This document shows positions 5,781 through 13,585 of a DNA stretch of 18,377 nt, piece by piece. The position numbers and the translations under genes were made by a program. Each line of letters starts with the position of its first letter. Position 1 is the first letter of the stretch. The stretch is taken from the NCBI GenBank assembly GCA_012797915.1, contig JAAZOE010000296.1, positions 1 to 18,377 on the forward strand, given 5' to 3'. This DNA is from Candidatus Zixiibacteriota bacterium (GTDB lineage: Bacteria > Zixibacteria > MSB-5A5 > GN15 > JAAZOE01). The notes below the pieces were generated by a model that saw only the letters and a program-made list of their open reading frames with translations, made no database searches and had not been told where the DNA came from.

Positions 5781-6785
5781 CTAAATATGAAACTCCACAA
5801 TATCCCCGTCACTCAACACGAACGTCTTCTGCACCCGCTGGCCGGGGAACTTGCCCGCCCCCCAAATCTTGGCAAACTGCAACTTGTAGGCGAAATCCTT
5901 GTGCAAATGAAGCGCCGCCTGCTCCACCGTCGAGCCCGGCTTCAATATGATCGGATCGTTAAAATCCGCCTCGTGCCCGATCTGCTTGGTGAATACGCGA
6001 ATAATATGCAGGCCGTCGAATATGGCTTTGCGAAACGCCGCCATCGAATCATCATCCAGTATCGACGTCCCCACGATCGGGTAATCAGGATACCGGCTTT
6101 TCAGCCTCTCGAACCGCGCTTCCCAGCCGTCCTCGAAAATTTTATGCGCGACCAGCATCGTCCGCTTGAACGCCAGCCCCACGTTCTCCATCGCCTCCGG
6201 ATCATGCGGCTGGTTGGTTAGCACCACCCGGCGTTCCTTCAGTTTATCGATCACGTATTGAATCTTGTCGACGCAGTCGTCTTCATCCACCCCCGCCACC
6301 AGGCAGACCAGATCGGCGTTGCGGATGATCCCCAGCAGATAGGTCTCGAACTGCTCCGGCGAAATCGGCGGCGTGTCGATCAACTGAATCCGGATCGTCT
6401 CGTACGGCATCATCCCGGGAGTGACCTCCCGGGTGGTGTAGGGGAAATCGGCCACCAGCGGTCTGGCATGGGTCACCGCCCCGATGATCGACGACTTGCC
6501 GGTGTTGGGCGGCCCGATCAGCACGACCTGCCCCGCCCCCTCCCGCTCGACATGGTCGGCCTGCTCGACCCGCGCCGGCCCGCCCCCTTTTTTGGCCCCG
6601 CCGGCCAGTTCTTTCTTGAGCTGGGAGATTTTGGCCTTCATCTCGGCCTGAAGCTTGTCCGTCCCCTTATGCTTGGGCATCATGGCGAACAGCTCCTGGG
6701 CCATGCGGAGCTTTTCGGCCGTGTCCTTTTCGGCGCGAAATTGCCGTTCCAGCTCGTAATATTGAGGCGGCAGATTGGCCGGCAT
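5781..6785 (-). CDS. Obg/DRG-like GTPase with C-terminal TGS domain
   Basis: This 334-aa cytoplasmic P-loop GTPase has a helical, Lys/Glu-rich N-terminal region (1-75, MPANLPPQYYELERQF...MPKHKGTDKL). The G domain shows G1 GPPNTGKS (91-98), G2 threonines at 117-118 followed by PGMMPYE, and G3 DTPP (137-140). The TGS domain (about 276-334, DPIILKPGSTVEQAA...VLSDGDIVEFHI) often contacts RNA or ribosomes in this superfamily. The expected NKxD (G4) motif is not intact: the best-aligned segment is LVAHKIFED near 211-219, with His for Asn. Nucleotide preference may therefore be altered. ATG 6785 follows GGAGGA about eight bases upstream. DRG-like proteins are usually linked to translation or ribosome function. 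The upstream gene across the divergent gap is ribosomal protein L28, but no operon link exists. Confidence 0.88.
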   Translation of the reverse strand: MPANLPPQYYELERQFRAEKDTAEKLRMAQELFAMMPKHKGTDKLQAEMKAKISQLKKELAGGAKKGGGPARVEQADHVEREGAGQVVLIGPPNTGKSSIIGAVTHARPLVADFPYTTREVTPGMMPYETIRIQLIDTPPISPEQFETYLLGIIRNADLVCLVAGVDEDDCVDKIQYVIDKLKERRVVLTNQPHDPEAMENVGLAFKRTMLVAHKIFEDGWEARFERLKSRYPDYPIVGTSILDDDSMAAFRKAIFDGLHIIRVFTKQIGHEADFNDPIILKPGSTVEQAALHLHKDFAYKLQFAKIWGAGKFPGQRVQKTFVLSDGDIVEFHI

Positions 6786-6905
6786 CGGGAGTTCCTCCGG
6801 CAGACAAGATACTGCCTGCCCCCCGATTCGTCAATAAATGAACGACCTCGTAGGGGTTTCCCGGCCGATACAGACATATACTCCACCACTCGATCGAGAG
6901 GCGCT

Positions 6906-6975
6906 GTCACCCTGAGCGGAGCGAAGGGTCTCGGCCTGCCCCAGACGCGAGATTCTTCGCTTCGCTCAGAATGAC
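6906..6975. repeat. Long imperfect palindromic intergenic repeat
   Basis: Arms 6906-6933 (GTCACCCTGAGCGGAGCGAA...) and 6948-6975 (...TTCGCTTCGCTCAGAATGAC) are complementary over 28 positions if G-T pairs are allowed, around a 14-nt loop. This sequence style, GTCA-CCTGAGC...GCTCAG-TGAC, is one I recognise as a dispersed intergenic repeat in many unrelated environmental bacterial genomes. Confidence 0.7.
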
Positions 6976-7033
6976 TTGACCTGCCCGAAAGGATGGTTCA
7001 CCGATAGACCCTTAAAAACCGCCAAAAAATGGC

Positions 7034-7061
7034 TTGACAAGGCCCGGATTTGGGTTATAAT
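7034..7061 (+). promoter_or_regulatory. Consensus sigma-70 promoter of rpmB
   Basis: TTGACA (7034-7039) and TATAAT (7056-7061) are both perfect, separated by 16 bp. A start near 7068 gives a leader of about 25 nt that includes AAGGATG at 7079-7085, the ribosome binding site. Confidence 0.85.
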
Positions 7062-7092
7062 GCCAATCTGATTTAGATAAGGATGTGATAAA

Positions 7093-7299
7093 ATGGCCAA
7101 AGCGTGTGCAATCTGCGGTAAGAAGCCCTCGACCGGACACTCCGTGTCGCACGCTCAAAACCGCACCAAACGGCGCTGGAATCCCAACCTCCAGCGGGTT
7201 CACGCCCGAATCAACGGCGTGCCGCAAAAAGTGCGGGTCTGTACCTCCTGCCTCAAGGCGGGCAAGGTCACCAAAAAGGCCCAGAAGCGCTCACAGTAA
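7093..7299 (+). CDS. rpmB: 50S ribosomal protein L28
   Basis: This 68-aa basic protein of the large ribosomal subunit begins MAKACAICGKKPSTGHSVSH and contains NRTKRRWNPNLQ and VRVCTSCLKAGKV. It carries two CxxC pairs (C5/C8 and C50/C53), so it is the zinc-binding C+ form. Bacteria that also encode a C- form often regulate the two with zinc, but no second copy is visible here. The gene stands alone with its own promoter and terminator, not fused to rpmG. AAGGATG precedes ATG 7093. Confidence 0.97.
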   Translation: MAKACAICGKKPSTGHSVSHAQNRTKRRWNPNLQRVHARINGVPQKVRVCTSCLKAGKVTKKAQKRSQ

Positions 7300-7321
7300 G
7301 TCACCAACCCCCTGTCAATAG

Positions 7322-7358
7322 AACCGCCGTCCCGGCCCGGCCGGAACGGCGGTTTTCT
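7322..7358 (+). terminator. Intrinsic terminator of rpmB
   Basis: AACCGCCGT (7322-7330) pairs with ACGGCGGTT (7346-7354), extended inside by CCGGC/GCCGG, and runs into TTTTCTC. It lies 22 bp past the rpmB stop and faces the convergent flagellin-like gene. Confidence 0.85.
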
Positions 7359-7390
7359 CATAGTGGGGGCTTATTCCACCGTCATTTGCT

Positions 7391-8158
7391 CTAATCGCCG
7401 AACAACACCGAGATGATCGCCCGGCGGTTCATCCCGGAATGGAACAACCTGGCGATCTCCGCCTTCATGAGAAGCTCCTGGCGGACCATATCGGCGACAT
7501 CCTGGGCGGTATCGGACCCGCGGATCGATTCCTCGGAGGCGGTTAAATTCGCCTCGGTCACCTCCAGCGTCGCCAGCCGGGCCTCCAATTCATACTTCTG
7601 TATCGCTCCGATTTCGACCTGGGCGGCATACAGATCCGTCTCCGCCTGATCGAGGACCCCGACGCTGTTCCGCGCCGCCTCCGAACTCGAGATATCGACC
7701 CCGGCCAACGGCGACAAAGTTGCCAGCGACCCCTCGGAACCACCGAAAAAGACTGCCCCATTATATGATGCGGTCGTGACTAGATGGTTATACCGCTCCG
7801 CGGCGGCGGCAATCGCGTTCTGTAAAATATCCCGCGCGCTGTCGCCGGTGGTAACGTCAGCCGCCGCCTCCACCATCACCCGCAGGCTGCGCAGTTGCAG
7901 CCGAAGCTCTCCCAGGACCGATTCGGCCGTCTCATACTTGCGGATCATCATGGTGGTGTTCTCGATTTCCTGATTCAGCGAGGCAATCCGGGATCGAAGT
8001 TGCTCTGAAATGACCAGGGCGGCCGGGTCGTCTGAGGCCCGGTTAATCCTCCAACCCGATGACAGCCGCTCCATACTCTTCAGTAACTCTTCGTGCGACA
8101 TGTTCAGATGCCGCACCGAATCCGATCCCTCGGACTGGTTGGTGATTCGATTCGGCAT
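7391..8158 (-). CDS. Minimal flagellin-like protein
   Basis: This 255-aa protein is built only from the conserved flagellin N- and C-terminal (D0/D1) regions, without the variable D2/D3 insert. The N-terminal domain (about 13-150) carries the signature RLSSGWRINRASDDPA (31-46) and the coiled stretch LRSRIASLNQEIENTTMMI. The C-terminal domain (about 172-254) has DLYAAQVEIGAIQKYELEAR, EANLTASEESIRGSD and a final hydrophobic VLF followed by GD. These regions normally form the filament core helices and the export signal. I place the start at ATG 8158 (MPNRITNQSEG) because AAGGAG sits 5 bases upstream, ahead of an in-frame extension to 8212 that would overlap the promoter. A sigma-54 element lies just upstream. 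No other flagellar gene is in the window. The ending differs from typical flagellins, so a hook-filament-junction-like or specialised filament role is possible. Confidence 0.86.
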   Translation of the reverse strand: MPNRITNQSEGSDSVRHLNMSHEELLKSMERLSSGWRINRASDDPAALVISEQLRSRIASLNQEIENTTMMIRKYETAESVLGELRLQLRSLRVMVEAAADVTTGDSARDILQNAIAAAAERYNHLVTTASYNGAVFFGGSEGSLATLSPLAGVDISSSEAARNSVGVLDQAETDLYAAQVEIGAIQKYELEARLATLEVTEANLTASEESIRGSDTAQDVADMVRQELLMKAEIARLFHSGMNRRAIISVLFGD

Positions 8159-8188
8159 ACGAACTCCTTTTCTACGATAAAGAGGTGA

Positions 8189-8204
8189 TGCAAAAGCTCT
8201 GCCA
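8189..8204 (-). promoter_or_regulatory. Sigma-54 (-24/-12) promoter of the flagellin-like gene
   Basis: On the minus strand, TGGCAGAGCTTTTGCA matches the consensus TGGCAC-N5-TTGCA at all but one position. GG (8203-8202) and GC (8191-8190) are separated by exactly 10 bp. The predicted start near 8178 gives a 20-nt leader ending in the AAGGAG site and ATG 8158. Confidence 0.82.
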
Positions 8205-8244
8205 CCCCTCACGAAAGACGTTATGTATATATTGGATAATTAGT

Positions 8245-8306
8245 TAGGGCGTTCGAGTGGGTGGCGCGCTTGTGCTCCTCGAGGTGATTTACGCCGAAAC
8301 GCCCTA
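8245..8306. promoter_or_regulatory. Inverted repeat, candidate sigma-54 activator (enhancer) site
   Basis: TAGGGCGTT (8245-8253) is repeated inverted as AACGCCCTA (8298-8306), with a further CG pair inside each arm. The half-site centres are 53 bp apart, about five helical turns. Relative to the predicted start at 8178 they lie at about -67 to -128, where enhancer-binding proteins usually bind. The role is inferred from position. Confidence 0.45.
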
Positions 8307-8369
8307 TACCCTGACGGGTTATTCCCATAGGTAGTGAGACTATGACTGGGGATTTGCCGTCCCGGCGGG

Positions 8370-8395
8370 GGAATCCGGAAAAAGAGTCCGATTCC
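8370..8395 (-). terminator. Weak hairpin after the propeller gene
   Basis: GGAATC and GG (8370-8378, one bulged C) pair with CC and GATTCC (8388-8395), just past the stop at 8398. There is no U-run on the transcript side beyond the stem, so terminator activity is doubtful. Confidence 0.3.
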
Positions 8396-8397
8396 GG

Positions 8398-9777
8398 TTA
8401 GCGGATTAATATCAGTCGCTGGGTCGCCACCGACCCTTCCCCGGCGAGACGGCAGAAATAGACGCCGCTGGCCAGCTCCCGGCCCCGGTCATCCCGGCCG
8501 TCCCAGACGGCCTGATGTTCCCCGGCCGCCATCGTTTCCGCCGCCAGCGTCCGCTGTTTCCGGCCCAGAATATCATAGATCGTCAACTCGATAAGGCCGG
8601 ATTGAGGCAGATAGAACGGAATAACCGTTTCGGGATTGAACGGGTTCGGCCGGCAGGGGCCGAGGGTGAACCGGCCGGGCACCGGAGGGGAATCATCCGC
8701 CGCGGGCAGCTGAATATAATCGACCGCCTCCCAGTAGGTCCCCGAATAGAGCGCATAATACAACCCCGCCGCGGTGCCAACCCACAGACGCCCGTCATCG
8801 GTCAAGGCCGCCGAATAGACCGGGGTGGCCGGTGGAATCTTTCCGGCGCTGATATTGACGAACGTATTCCCGCCGTCGCTCGAAAACCAGAGGCCGGAAT
8901 CGGCGGCGGCAAAAACATCCCCCTGGTTGAAAAGGAGATTCCACACCCGTTGGCCGGTCAGCGCTTTCCGCCAGGTCCGGCCCGTATCGTCGGATACAGC
9001 CAGGCCCGATACCTCCCCCGGCGTAAACGTCGTCCAAGCCGCAGCCCACACTTGCCGGATCCCGCTGCTATCGCGGAAAGCCAGGGCCGCGATCTTGTTG
9101 GCGGTGGGACCCTCCTCGTCGCCGGTGCAGCGCAATGTGGTCCACGACGTCCCGCCGTCCAGCGATCGATTCAACCCATCCTGCGAACCGGCCCAGATGA
9201 CCGCCCCATCGACGGCCACGGAGAATACCCGCTGGTTGAGACGTTCCCGGGGGTTGAGAAAGGGAACCGTGTCCGGTAACACCAACTGCCAGGTGGAGCC
9301 GCCGTCGTCCGACCGCTGCAACGATTTCCACCAGTTGGCGGTCCAGATGACGTTGTCGGCGGCGGTGATATCATAGATGATATTCCCGGGATCCTCCGGC
9401 CAGGGGGCCTGATGATACTGCCAGACGGTATGATCCAGCGCCCCGCTATAGAGACCGCCGTTGATGTAATACTCGACGCCGCCATTGATGACCGGGTAAT
9501 AGGTGGCGGTCCAGACGGTATCGGCGACAAAGGCGATGGCGGAAACCCGTCCGGGACCGAAGCCGGTGGCGGTATCATCGCGGCGCCAGGTCCTGCCGTA
9601 ATCGGACGAGAAATAGATCCCGTCATGCCATCCGACCCAGATGGAACCGCCCCGGGAGGCGACGTCGTAGATGGCCTCGGTATCGGCGGCCGCCTCATCG
9701 AGGCCGACGACCAAGGCCTCTCCGCCGGTCACAAGACCGATACTCAGGACCGCTGCTACAATCGCGAATTTCGACAT
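8398..9777 (-). CDS. Secreted Asp-box beta-propeller protein with FlgD-like C-terminal domain
   Basis: The protein is 459 aa from ATG 9777 (MSKFAIVAAVLSIGLV), which has AAGGA eight bases upstream; an ATG three codons earlier (9786) is too close to that site. A signal peptide covers about the first 23 residues. The body is a beta-propeller with five Asp-box (SxDxGxTW) motifs: SSDYGRTW, RSDDGGSTW, RSLDGGTSW, VSDDTGRTW and SSDGGNTF, near residues 57, 155, 204, 261 and 299. It closes with a FlgD Ig-like/type IX-style domain (last ~90 residues): LGPCRPNPFNPETVIPFYLP, LTIYDILGR and ASGVYFCRL. Such domains usually direct or anchor proteins at the cell surface in FCB bacteria. A terminator separates it from the PorV operon upstream, but that operon's machinery may export it. 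Propellers of this type bind ligands or glycans; the actual ligand is unknown. Confidence 0.82.
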   Translation of the reverse strand: MSKFAIVAAVLSIGLVTGGEALVVGLDEAAADTEAIYDVASRGGSIWVGWHDGIYFSSDYGRTWRRDDTATGFGPGRVSAIAFVADTVWTATYYPVINGGVEYYINGGLYSGALDHTVWQYHQAPWPEDPGNIIYDITAADNVIWTANWWKSLQRSDDGGSTWQLVLPDTVPFLNPRERLNQRVFSVAVDGAVIWAGSQDGLNRSLDGGTSWTTLRCTGDEEGPTANKIAALAFRDSSGIRQVWAAAWTTFTPGEVSGLAVSDDTGRTWRKALTGQRVWNLLFNQGDVFAAADSGLWFSSDGGNTFVNISAGKIPPATPVYSAALTDDGRLWVGTAAGLYYALYSGTYWEAVDYIQLPAADDSPPVPGRFTLGPCRPNPFNPETVIPFYLPQSGLIELTIYDILGRKQRTLAAETMAAGEHQAVWDGRDDRGRELASGVYFCRLAGEGSVATQRLILIR

Positions 9778-9894
9778 TCCCGCCATCCTTGCCGTTTAGG
9801 ATCAGGACGGTTACCCCGGGGGGCGCGTTTAATCACCACTAGACGTACGGTCGACGAGGAAATAGGATACAAGAATTCCGGCCTGGGAACAGCC

Positions 9895-9926
9895 AAAAAA
9901 AAGCCCGCCTTGCGGCGGGCTTTTTC
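9895..9926 (-). terminator. Strong intrinsic terminator of the receptor-cargo-PorV operon
   Basis: GCCCGCC (9903-9909), loop TTGC, and GGCGGGC (9914-9920) form a perfect stem. It is flanked by eight A's on the left and five T's on the right, so it is bidirectional. Read leftward it ends in a run of eight U's, 16 bp past the stop of the PorV-like gene. Confidence 0.9.
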
Positions 9927-9941
9927 GGGGTGTGACGATCG

Positions 9942-10937
9942 TTAAAAGGCAAAACCGACCGAAAAACGATGGACTGATTCCAACCGTCCAAAATCGGACC
10001 AGGCATAATCGAGCACCAGGGTCGTTTGCTCGCCGACGCGCGACCGCAGGCCGGCGCCGAGGGTCAAACCCTGCTCGTCGTAGTTCAACTTGTAACCGCT
10101 GCGCAGGAAATACTTCTGCTGGTAGGCATACTCCGACCCGATCGACAACTGCTGGTCGTTGTCGTTGGGATGCTTGGCTTCCACCGCCAGGGTCCAGCGG
10201 TTGTCGAGATCGGTGACCAGGTCGTAGGCCGCCCCCAGACGGAACGTCAGGGGCAGGTCATACCCGTCCACCTCGACCGATCCGTTGGGCACCGAGCCGC
10301 TTTCCTGATCGAGAGACTGGATCAGGTCCGGGCCGGAGAATTTCATTTCCGGCCCCATGTTGGCGATGTTCATGCCGATCCGCAGCGACCGGAATCCGGT
10401 ATGCAGCTGGGTGCCGAAATCGAAAGCCAGACCGCCGGCCGATTCATTGTAGATTTTCTCATAGACATACTTGATGGACACGCCGAACGCCAGCCGCGTC
10501 GTCAGGTTGCGGCCGAACCCGGCGGCCAGGGCGAAACTGGAACACCCGAATGTCTCGCCGGTCCCCTCCGGTTCATCGACGGTTGTGATTTCCATATCCC
10601 CCATGGTCAGCAGGGTCGCCGAAAATCCCAGGACGCCGTAGTCCCCGACCTGGGTGGCCAGGGCGGCGTAGTTGAGGGCCACGTCGGATACCCAGTTGAC
10701 ATTGGTGAAGGTCACGACGTTTCCTTCCACCGCCGCCAGGCCGGCGGGATTCCAGTACAGGCTGTAGGCGTCATTGACCAGAGCGGCCGAGGCCTCCCCC
10801 AGACCCTGATACCGGGAACCGACGGCGATCTTCAGGAATTGGGCCCCGATGGAGCCGGTCTTGGTGAAGTCGGTCGCCGCGGCCGATCCGGCGATGAGAG
10901 CCGCGATGGCCATACCGAAAATCAGTTTTCGCATCAT
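9942..10937 (-). CDS. PorV/PorQ-family outer-membrane protein (UPF0164-like)
   Basis: This 331-aa protein is predicted to be a FadL-like outer-membrane barrel. A signal peptide covers about residues 1-21 (MMRKLIFGMAIAALIAGSAAA). The diagnostic N-terminal segment follows: GAQFLKIAVGSRYQGLGEAS (31-50) and then NDAYSLYWNPAGLA (55-68). This is the signature of PorV/PorQ-type proteins. Alternating strands fill the rest, ending SVGFAF with terminal Phe. In type IX systems PorV binds the C-terminal domain of cargo and shuttles it to the sortase or translocon. Here the gene directly follows a gene for a large CTD-bearing secreted protein, 14 bp apart, with a GGGGGGAG ribosome binding site, so a cargo-shuttle pairing is likely but inferred. 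Either of two adjacent ATGs could be used. A strong terminator follows. Confidence 0.87.
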   Translation of the reverse strand: MMRKLIFGMAIAALIAGSAAATDFTKTGSIGAQFLKIAVGSRYQGLGEASAALVNDAYSLYWNPAGLAAVEGNVVTFTNVNWVSDVALNYAALATQVGDYGVLGFSATLLTMGDMEITTVDEPEGTGETFGCSSFALAAGFGRNLTTRLAFGVSIKYVYEKIYNESAGGLAFDFGTQLHTGFRSLRIGMNIANMGPEMKFSGPDLIQSLDQESGSVPNGSVEVDGYDLPLTFRLGAAYDLVTDLDNRWTLAVEAKHPNDNDQQLSIGSEYAYQQKYFLRSGYKLNYDEQGLTLGAGLRSRVGEQTTLVLDYAWSDFGRLESVHRFSVGFAF

Positions 10938-10951
10938 CGTTCTCCCCCCGG

Positions 10952-13570
10952 CTACTTTATGACGGCGAATTTGCCGGTGAAATGGCCATAGTCACTCTGC
11001 ACGTTGTACAGATACACGCCCGAGGCGATGCCGCGACCGCCCTCGGAGAGCATGTTCCAGTCCTCCGTGCCGGTGCCGTTGGTATGCTCCAGGGTTCGAA
11101 TCAACTCGCCGGCCAGTGTGTAGATCCGGATGGAACACTGCTCCGGCAGGTTGACGAACTGCAGTTTGCGTGCCCCCTCGCTGGTCTCCCAAGATGCTTG
11201 CCCCAGATACGGGTTCGGAACCACCCGAATTTTCTCGATATCCCGTTCCGCCTCCGCGCCGACAATTTTATGCGACGAGAAGACGAACTGGTCGTCGGCC
11301 GACATCAGCCGGGGTCCGTCGATCCGCAGGATATCGCCGGCCGCCGGCGCATCCAGATGATCCAGCGCCGTGATCCAGGTCAGATACTCCTCGAGGACCT
11401 CCGGATGGAACGCCCCGCCGTCATAATCATAGTTGGTCAGGATGATGTAATCCTCGTCGTCCTGCGTGTAGGATCCGTCGCCGGACCAGTCGGCGATCCA
11501 GACGCCGACTTGGAGATTGGCCACCACATTCCAGGCTTCGAACGGCAGCGTGACCGGGTCGCCGGTAAACCAGTCATACCCGGTGCAGCCGGTAGCGGTA
11601 AACCGGAGTTCGATATCGTTGCGGAAATTGTCGTTGCAACCATAGTTGGAGCTGAACTGCTCCAGAAACAGCGGCGACAATGTCGTCCGCCCTTCGGTGG
11701 CAAAACCGGACTGATACACCGTGTCCGGCACGCGCGGATTGGCCACGGCGATCTGCAGCCCGTCGGCGATTGGATAGGTCCCCCGGTCCCCCTCATACTG
11801 GTCCTGCGCCGCCAGCACCGTGTCTCCGGTATTCAGATCGATCAGGTTCCAGGTGGGGAAACAGTCCGCGGAAAACGTCACCGCATACTCGTGGCCGGTG
11901 ACCGCCGCCTCATCCACGATCATGACGGAGACCGAGTCGAACGAGGGTTCCCAAGTCCCGGCGTAGACGTGCTCGATGCTCGCCTGCGGGGTTTCGAATC
12001 CCAGAGGGTCGCTGCGCGGGAAGACCCGGACGATATTGCTGCTGTTGCTGGGATTGCCCGAGGTGAAATCGAGCTCCTGGGCCGCGCTGTCGAACGCCAC
12101 CACGGCGTACCAGTATTCCTTGCCGTTGATCAGATTCTCTTCCGTGAACGTATGGCTGATCCGTCCGAAATCATCGGCCAGGTAGATTTTCAGCGGGACA
12201 TAATCGGGCCCGACGGAATAATCGGCGTTGATCTTGAGTGATCCCCAGGTGGCGCCGAGATCGGTCGAGCGGAACACCTTGTAGCCCTTGAAATCGGCGA
12301 TCCCGGTGGCCGGGTCGATCGAGGCTTCGGCCACATCGTCCCACTTCAGCGTCACCTTATGATTGCCGGCGGCGGCGCGAAGATGGGCGGGGTCGGGCGG
12401 ACGCGAGGCAATAAACTTGTTGGCATAAAGCGTTTGCGCCTTCTCCACGACGCCGGCAAGCAGTTCGGCGTTCGGAGCCGCGGCCAGGACGAAATCGATG
12501 CGGACCGTCTGTCCGACAGCCAGGTCGAACCCCTTGACCCCCTGAACGTAGTACTGGTCCGTCGGGGGCAGCGACTCGTCGAAATCGTCGTTGGCGATCA
12601 GCTGATACCGCTCAAGATCGGTCGTCGGCAAAAATTCCCACTGGCCGGTATTGAACGAGGTCATGCCGACGTCCCCCGGCGTGGACAACAGGGCCGTGCC
12701 CATGAATCCGGTCTCGACCCCGGGGCCCCATCCCGGATCGTAGCCGTCTTCGTCATAGGTCCAGGCCAGATCCAGCGCCGTATCGATGGCCACCAAATCG
12801 CCCAACCGGCCGTTTTCACCGGTGGCCGGATCGTTGCCGCCGACGTCATAATCGCAATAAATGCCGACCGCGACGTCGTGGTAATCCTCGCTGCCGGCAT
12901 TGGTGATTTCCAGCGTGAAAATGATGAAATCGCGGATTTCGGTGTAATTCCACTGCCGCACCGTCTGGGTGATTTCCAGACCCATCACCGGCGAGCCGAG
13001 GGCGTCGTCGCCGTAGCGACAGATCGACTCCTGCACCCCGACTGGTCCGCCCGGATAGTAACTGGCCGACAGGGTATGATACACCTGATTGTAGGCCCAC
13101 TCCCGCGTGGCCGCGTCCCAGACCCGCCAGCCGTAGGCCGGAAAGCCGATTCCCTGCCCGACCGTGTCGGCCGGATCGTAGGGATACCGGGTCGTGTCCG
13201 TGGACAGCAGGATATCGGTCGGCGTGGCCGCCGCCGCCCAGTTGGGCAGCGGATTGAAATCCTCGTCGGTGTCGACCAGCAGCGTGTCGCCGGCGGCGTT
13301 GACGCCGCCGATCCAGAATTTCATCTCCGCCAGGTAATCACGTTCGCTGTTGGCCGGCCACCGTCCCGACGGGCGTCCGGCGTACCGATACCCGCCGACA
13401 TAGCCGAAGTTATCCACCGTGGTGGTCAGATTGCCCCGGTCATGCAGGATCTGGTCCCGCACCCCGGGAGCGGGGAGTTGCGACGACGGCGCATGCGCCA
13501 GGGCGCCGGCCGCCAGCATGACGAGCGCCGCCACCCCCGCCAGTATTTTACACATCATGGTCATGGTCAA
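10952..13570 (-). CDS. Large secreted surface protein with fibronectin-III-like region and C-terminal sorting-type domain
   Basis: This 872-aa protein has a signal peptide (MTMTMMCKILAGVAALVMLA, cut near ALA-H around residue 25). The N-terminal ~380 residues resemble secreted beta-rich proteins of FCB bacteria. They include GYRYAGRPSGRWPANSERDY, MKFWIGGVNAAGDTLLVD and acidic loops that could bind calcium (DEDFNPLPN, DYDVGGNDPATGEN). A fibronectin-III-like segment lies near 393-510 (KVTLKWDDV, FKGYKVFRSTDLGATW, EYWYAVVAFDS). The C-terminal ~95 residues are a FlgD/type IX-like domain: IRVVPNPYLGQASWE, CSIRIYTLAGELIRTL and GIASGVYLYNVQSD. The start is supported by GAGGG six bases upstream. It lies 15 bp after the TonB-dependent receptor gene and 14 bp before the PorV-like gene, so it is likely the cargo of that module. 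No enzyme motif was recognised. Confidence 0.83.
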   Translation of the reverse strand: MTMTMMCKILAGVAALVMLAAGALAHAPSSQLPAPGVRDQILHDRGNLTTTVDNFGYVGGYRYAGRPSGRWPANSERDYLAEMKFWIGGVNAAGDTLLVDTDEDFNPLPNWAAAATPTDILLSTDTTRYPYDPADTVGQGIGFPAYGWRVWDAATREWAYNQVYHTLSASYYPGGPVGVQESICRYGDDALGSPVMGLEITQTVRQWNYTEIRDFIIFTLEITNAGSEDYHDVAVGIYCDYDVGGNDPATGENGRLGDLVAIDTALDLAWTYDEDGYDPGWGPGVETGFMGTALLSTPGDVGMTSFNTGQWEFLPTTDLERYQLIANDDFDESLPPTDQYYVQGVKGFDLAVGQTVRIDFVLAAAPNAELLAGVVEKAQTLYANKFIASRPPDPAHLRAAAGNHKVTLKWDDVAEASIDPATGIADFKGYKVFRSTDLGATWGSLKINADYSVGPDYVPLKIYLADDFGRISHTFTEENLINGKEYWYAVVAFDSAAQELDFTSGNPSNSSNIVRVFPRSDPLGFETPQASIEHVYAGTWEPSFDSVSVMIVDEAAVTGHEYAVTFSADCFPTWNLIDLNTGDTVLAAQDQYEGDRGTYPIADGLQIAVANPRVPDTVYQSGFATEGRTTLSPLFLEQFSSNYGCNDNFRNDIELRFTATGCTGYDWFTGDPVTLPFEAWNVVANLQVGVWIADWSGDGSYTQDDEDYIILTNYDYDGGAFHPEVLEEYLTWITALDHLDAPAAGDILRIDGPRLMSADDQFVFSSHKIVGAEAERDIEKIRVVPNPYLGQASWETSEGARKLQFVNLPEQCSIRIYTLAGELIRTLEHTNGTGTEDWNMLSEGGRGIASGVYLYNVQSDYGHFTGKFAVIK

Positions 13571-13585
13571 CCCTCGCTTCCCCCG

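Larger units (their letters stand above)
6786..7092. other. 307-bp divergent intergenic region between the GTPase gene and rpmB
   Basis: This region contains a 70-bp palindromic repeat (6906-6975) and the rpmB promoter (7034-7061). The ribosome binding site of the GTPase gene lies at its left end. No additional gene is seen. Confidence 0.6.

Noticed and set aside
8515..9279. 254-codon plus-strand frame opposite the propeller gene
   Set aside because: It is antisense to a protein with five Asp-box repeats, and its composition is Arg/Pro/Gly-rich with no recognisable features.
10026..12241. Two long plus-strand frames (10026-10991 and 10982-12241)
   Set aside because: Both are antisense to the PorV-like and cargo genes, with no ribosome binding site or domain.
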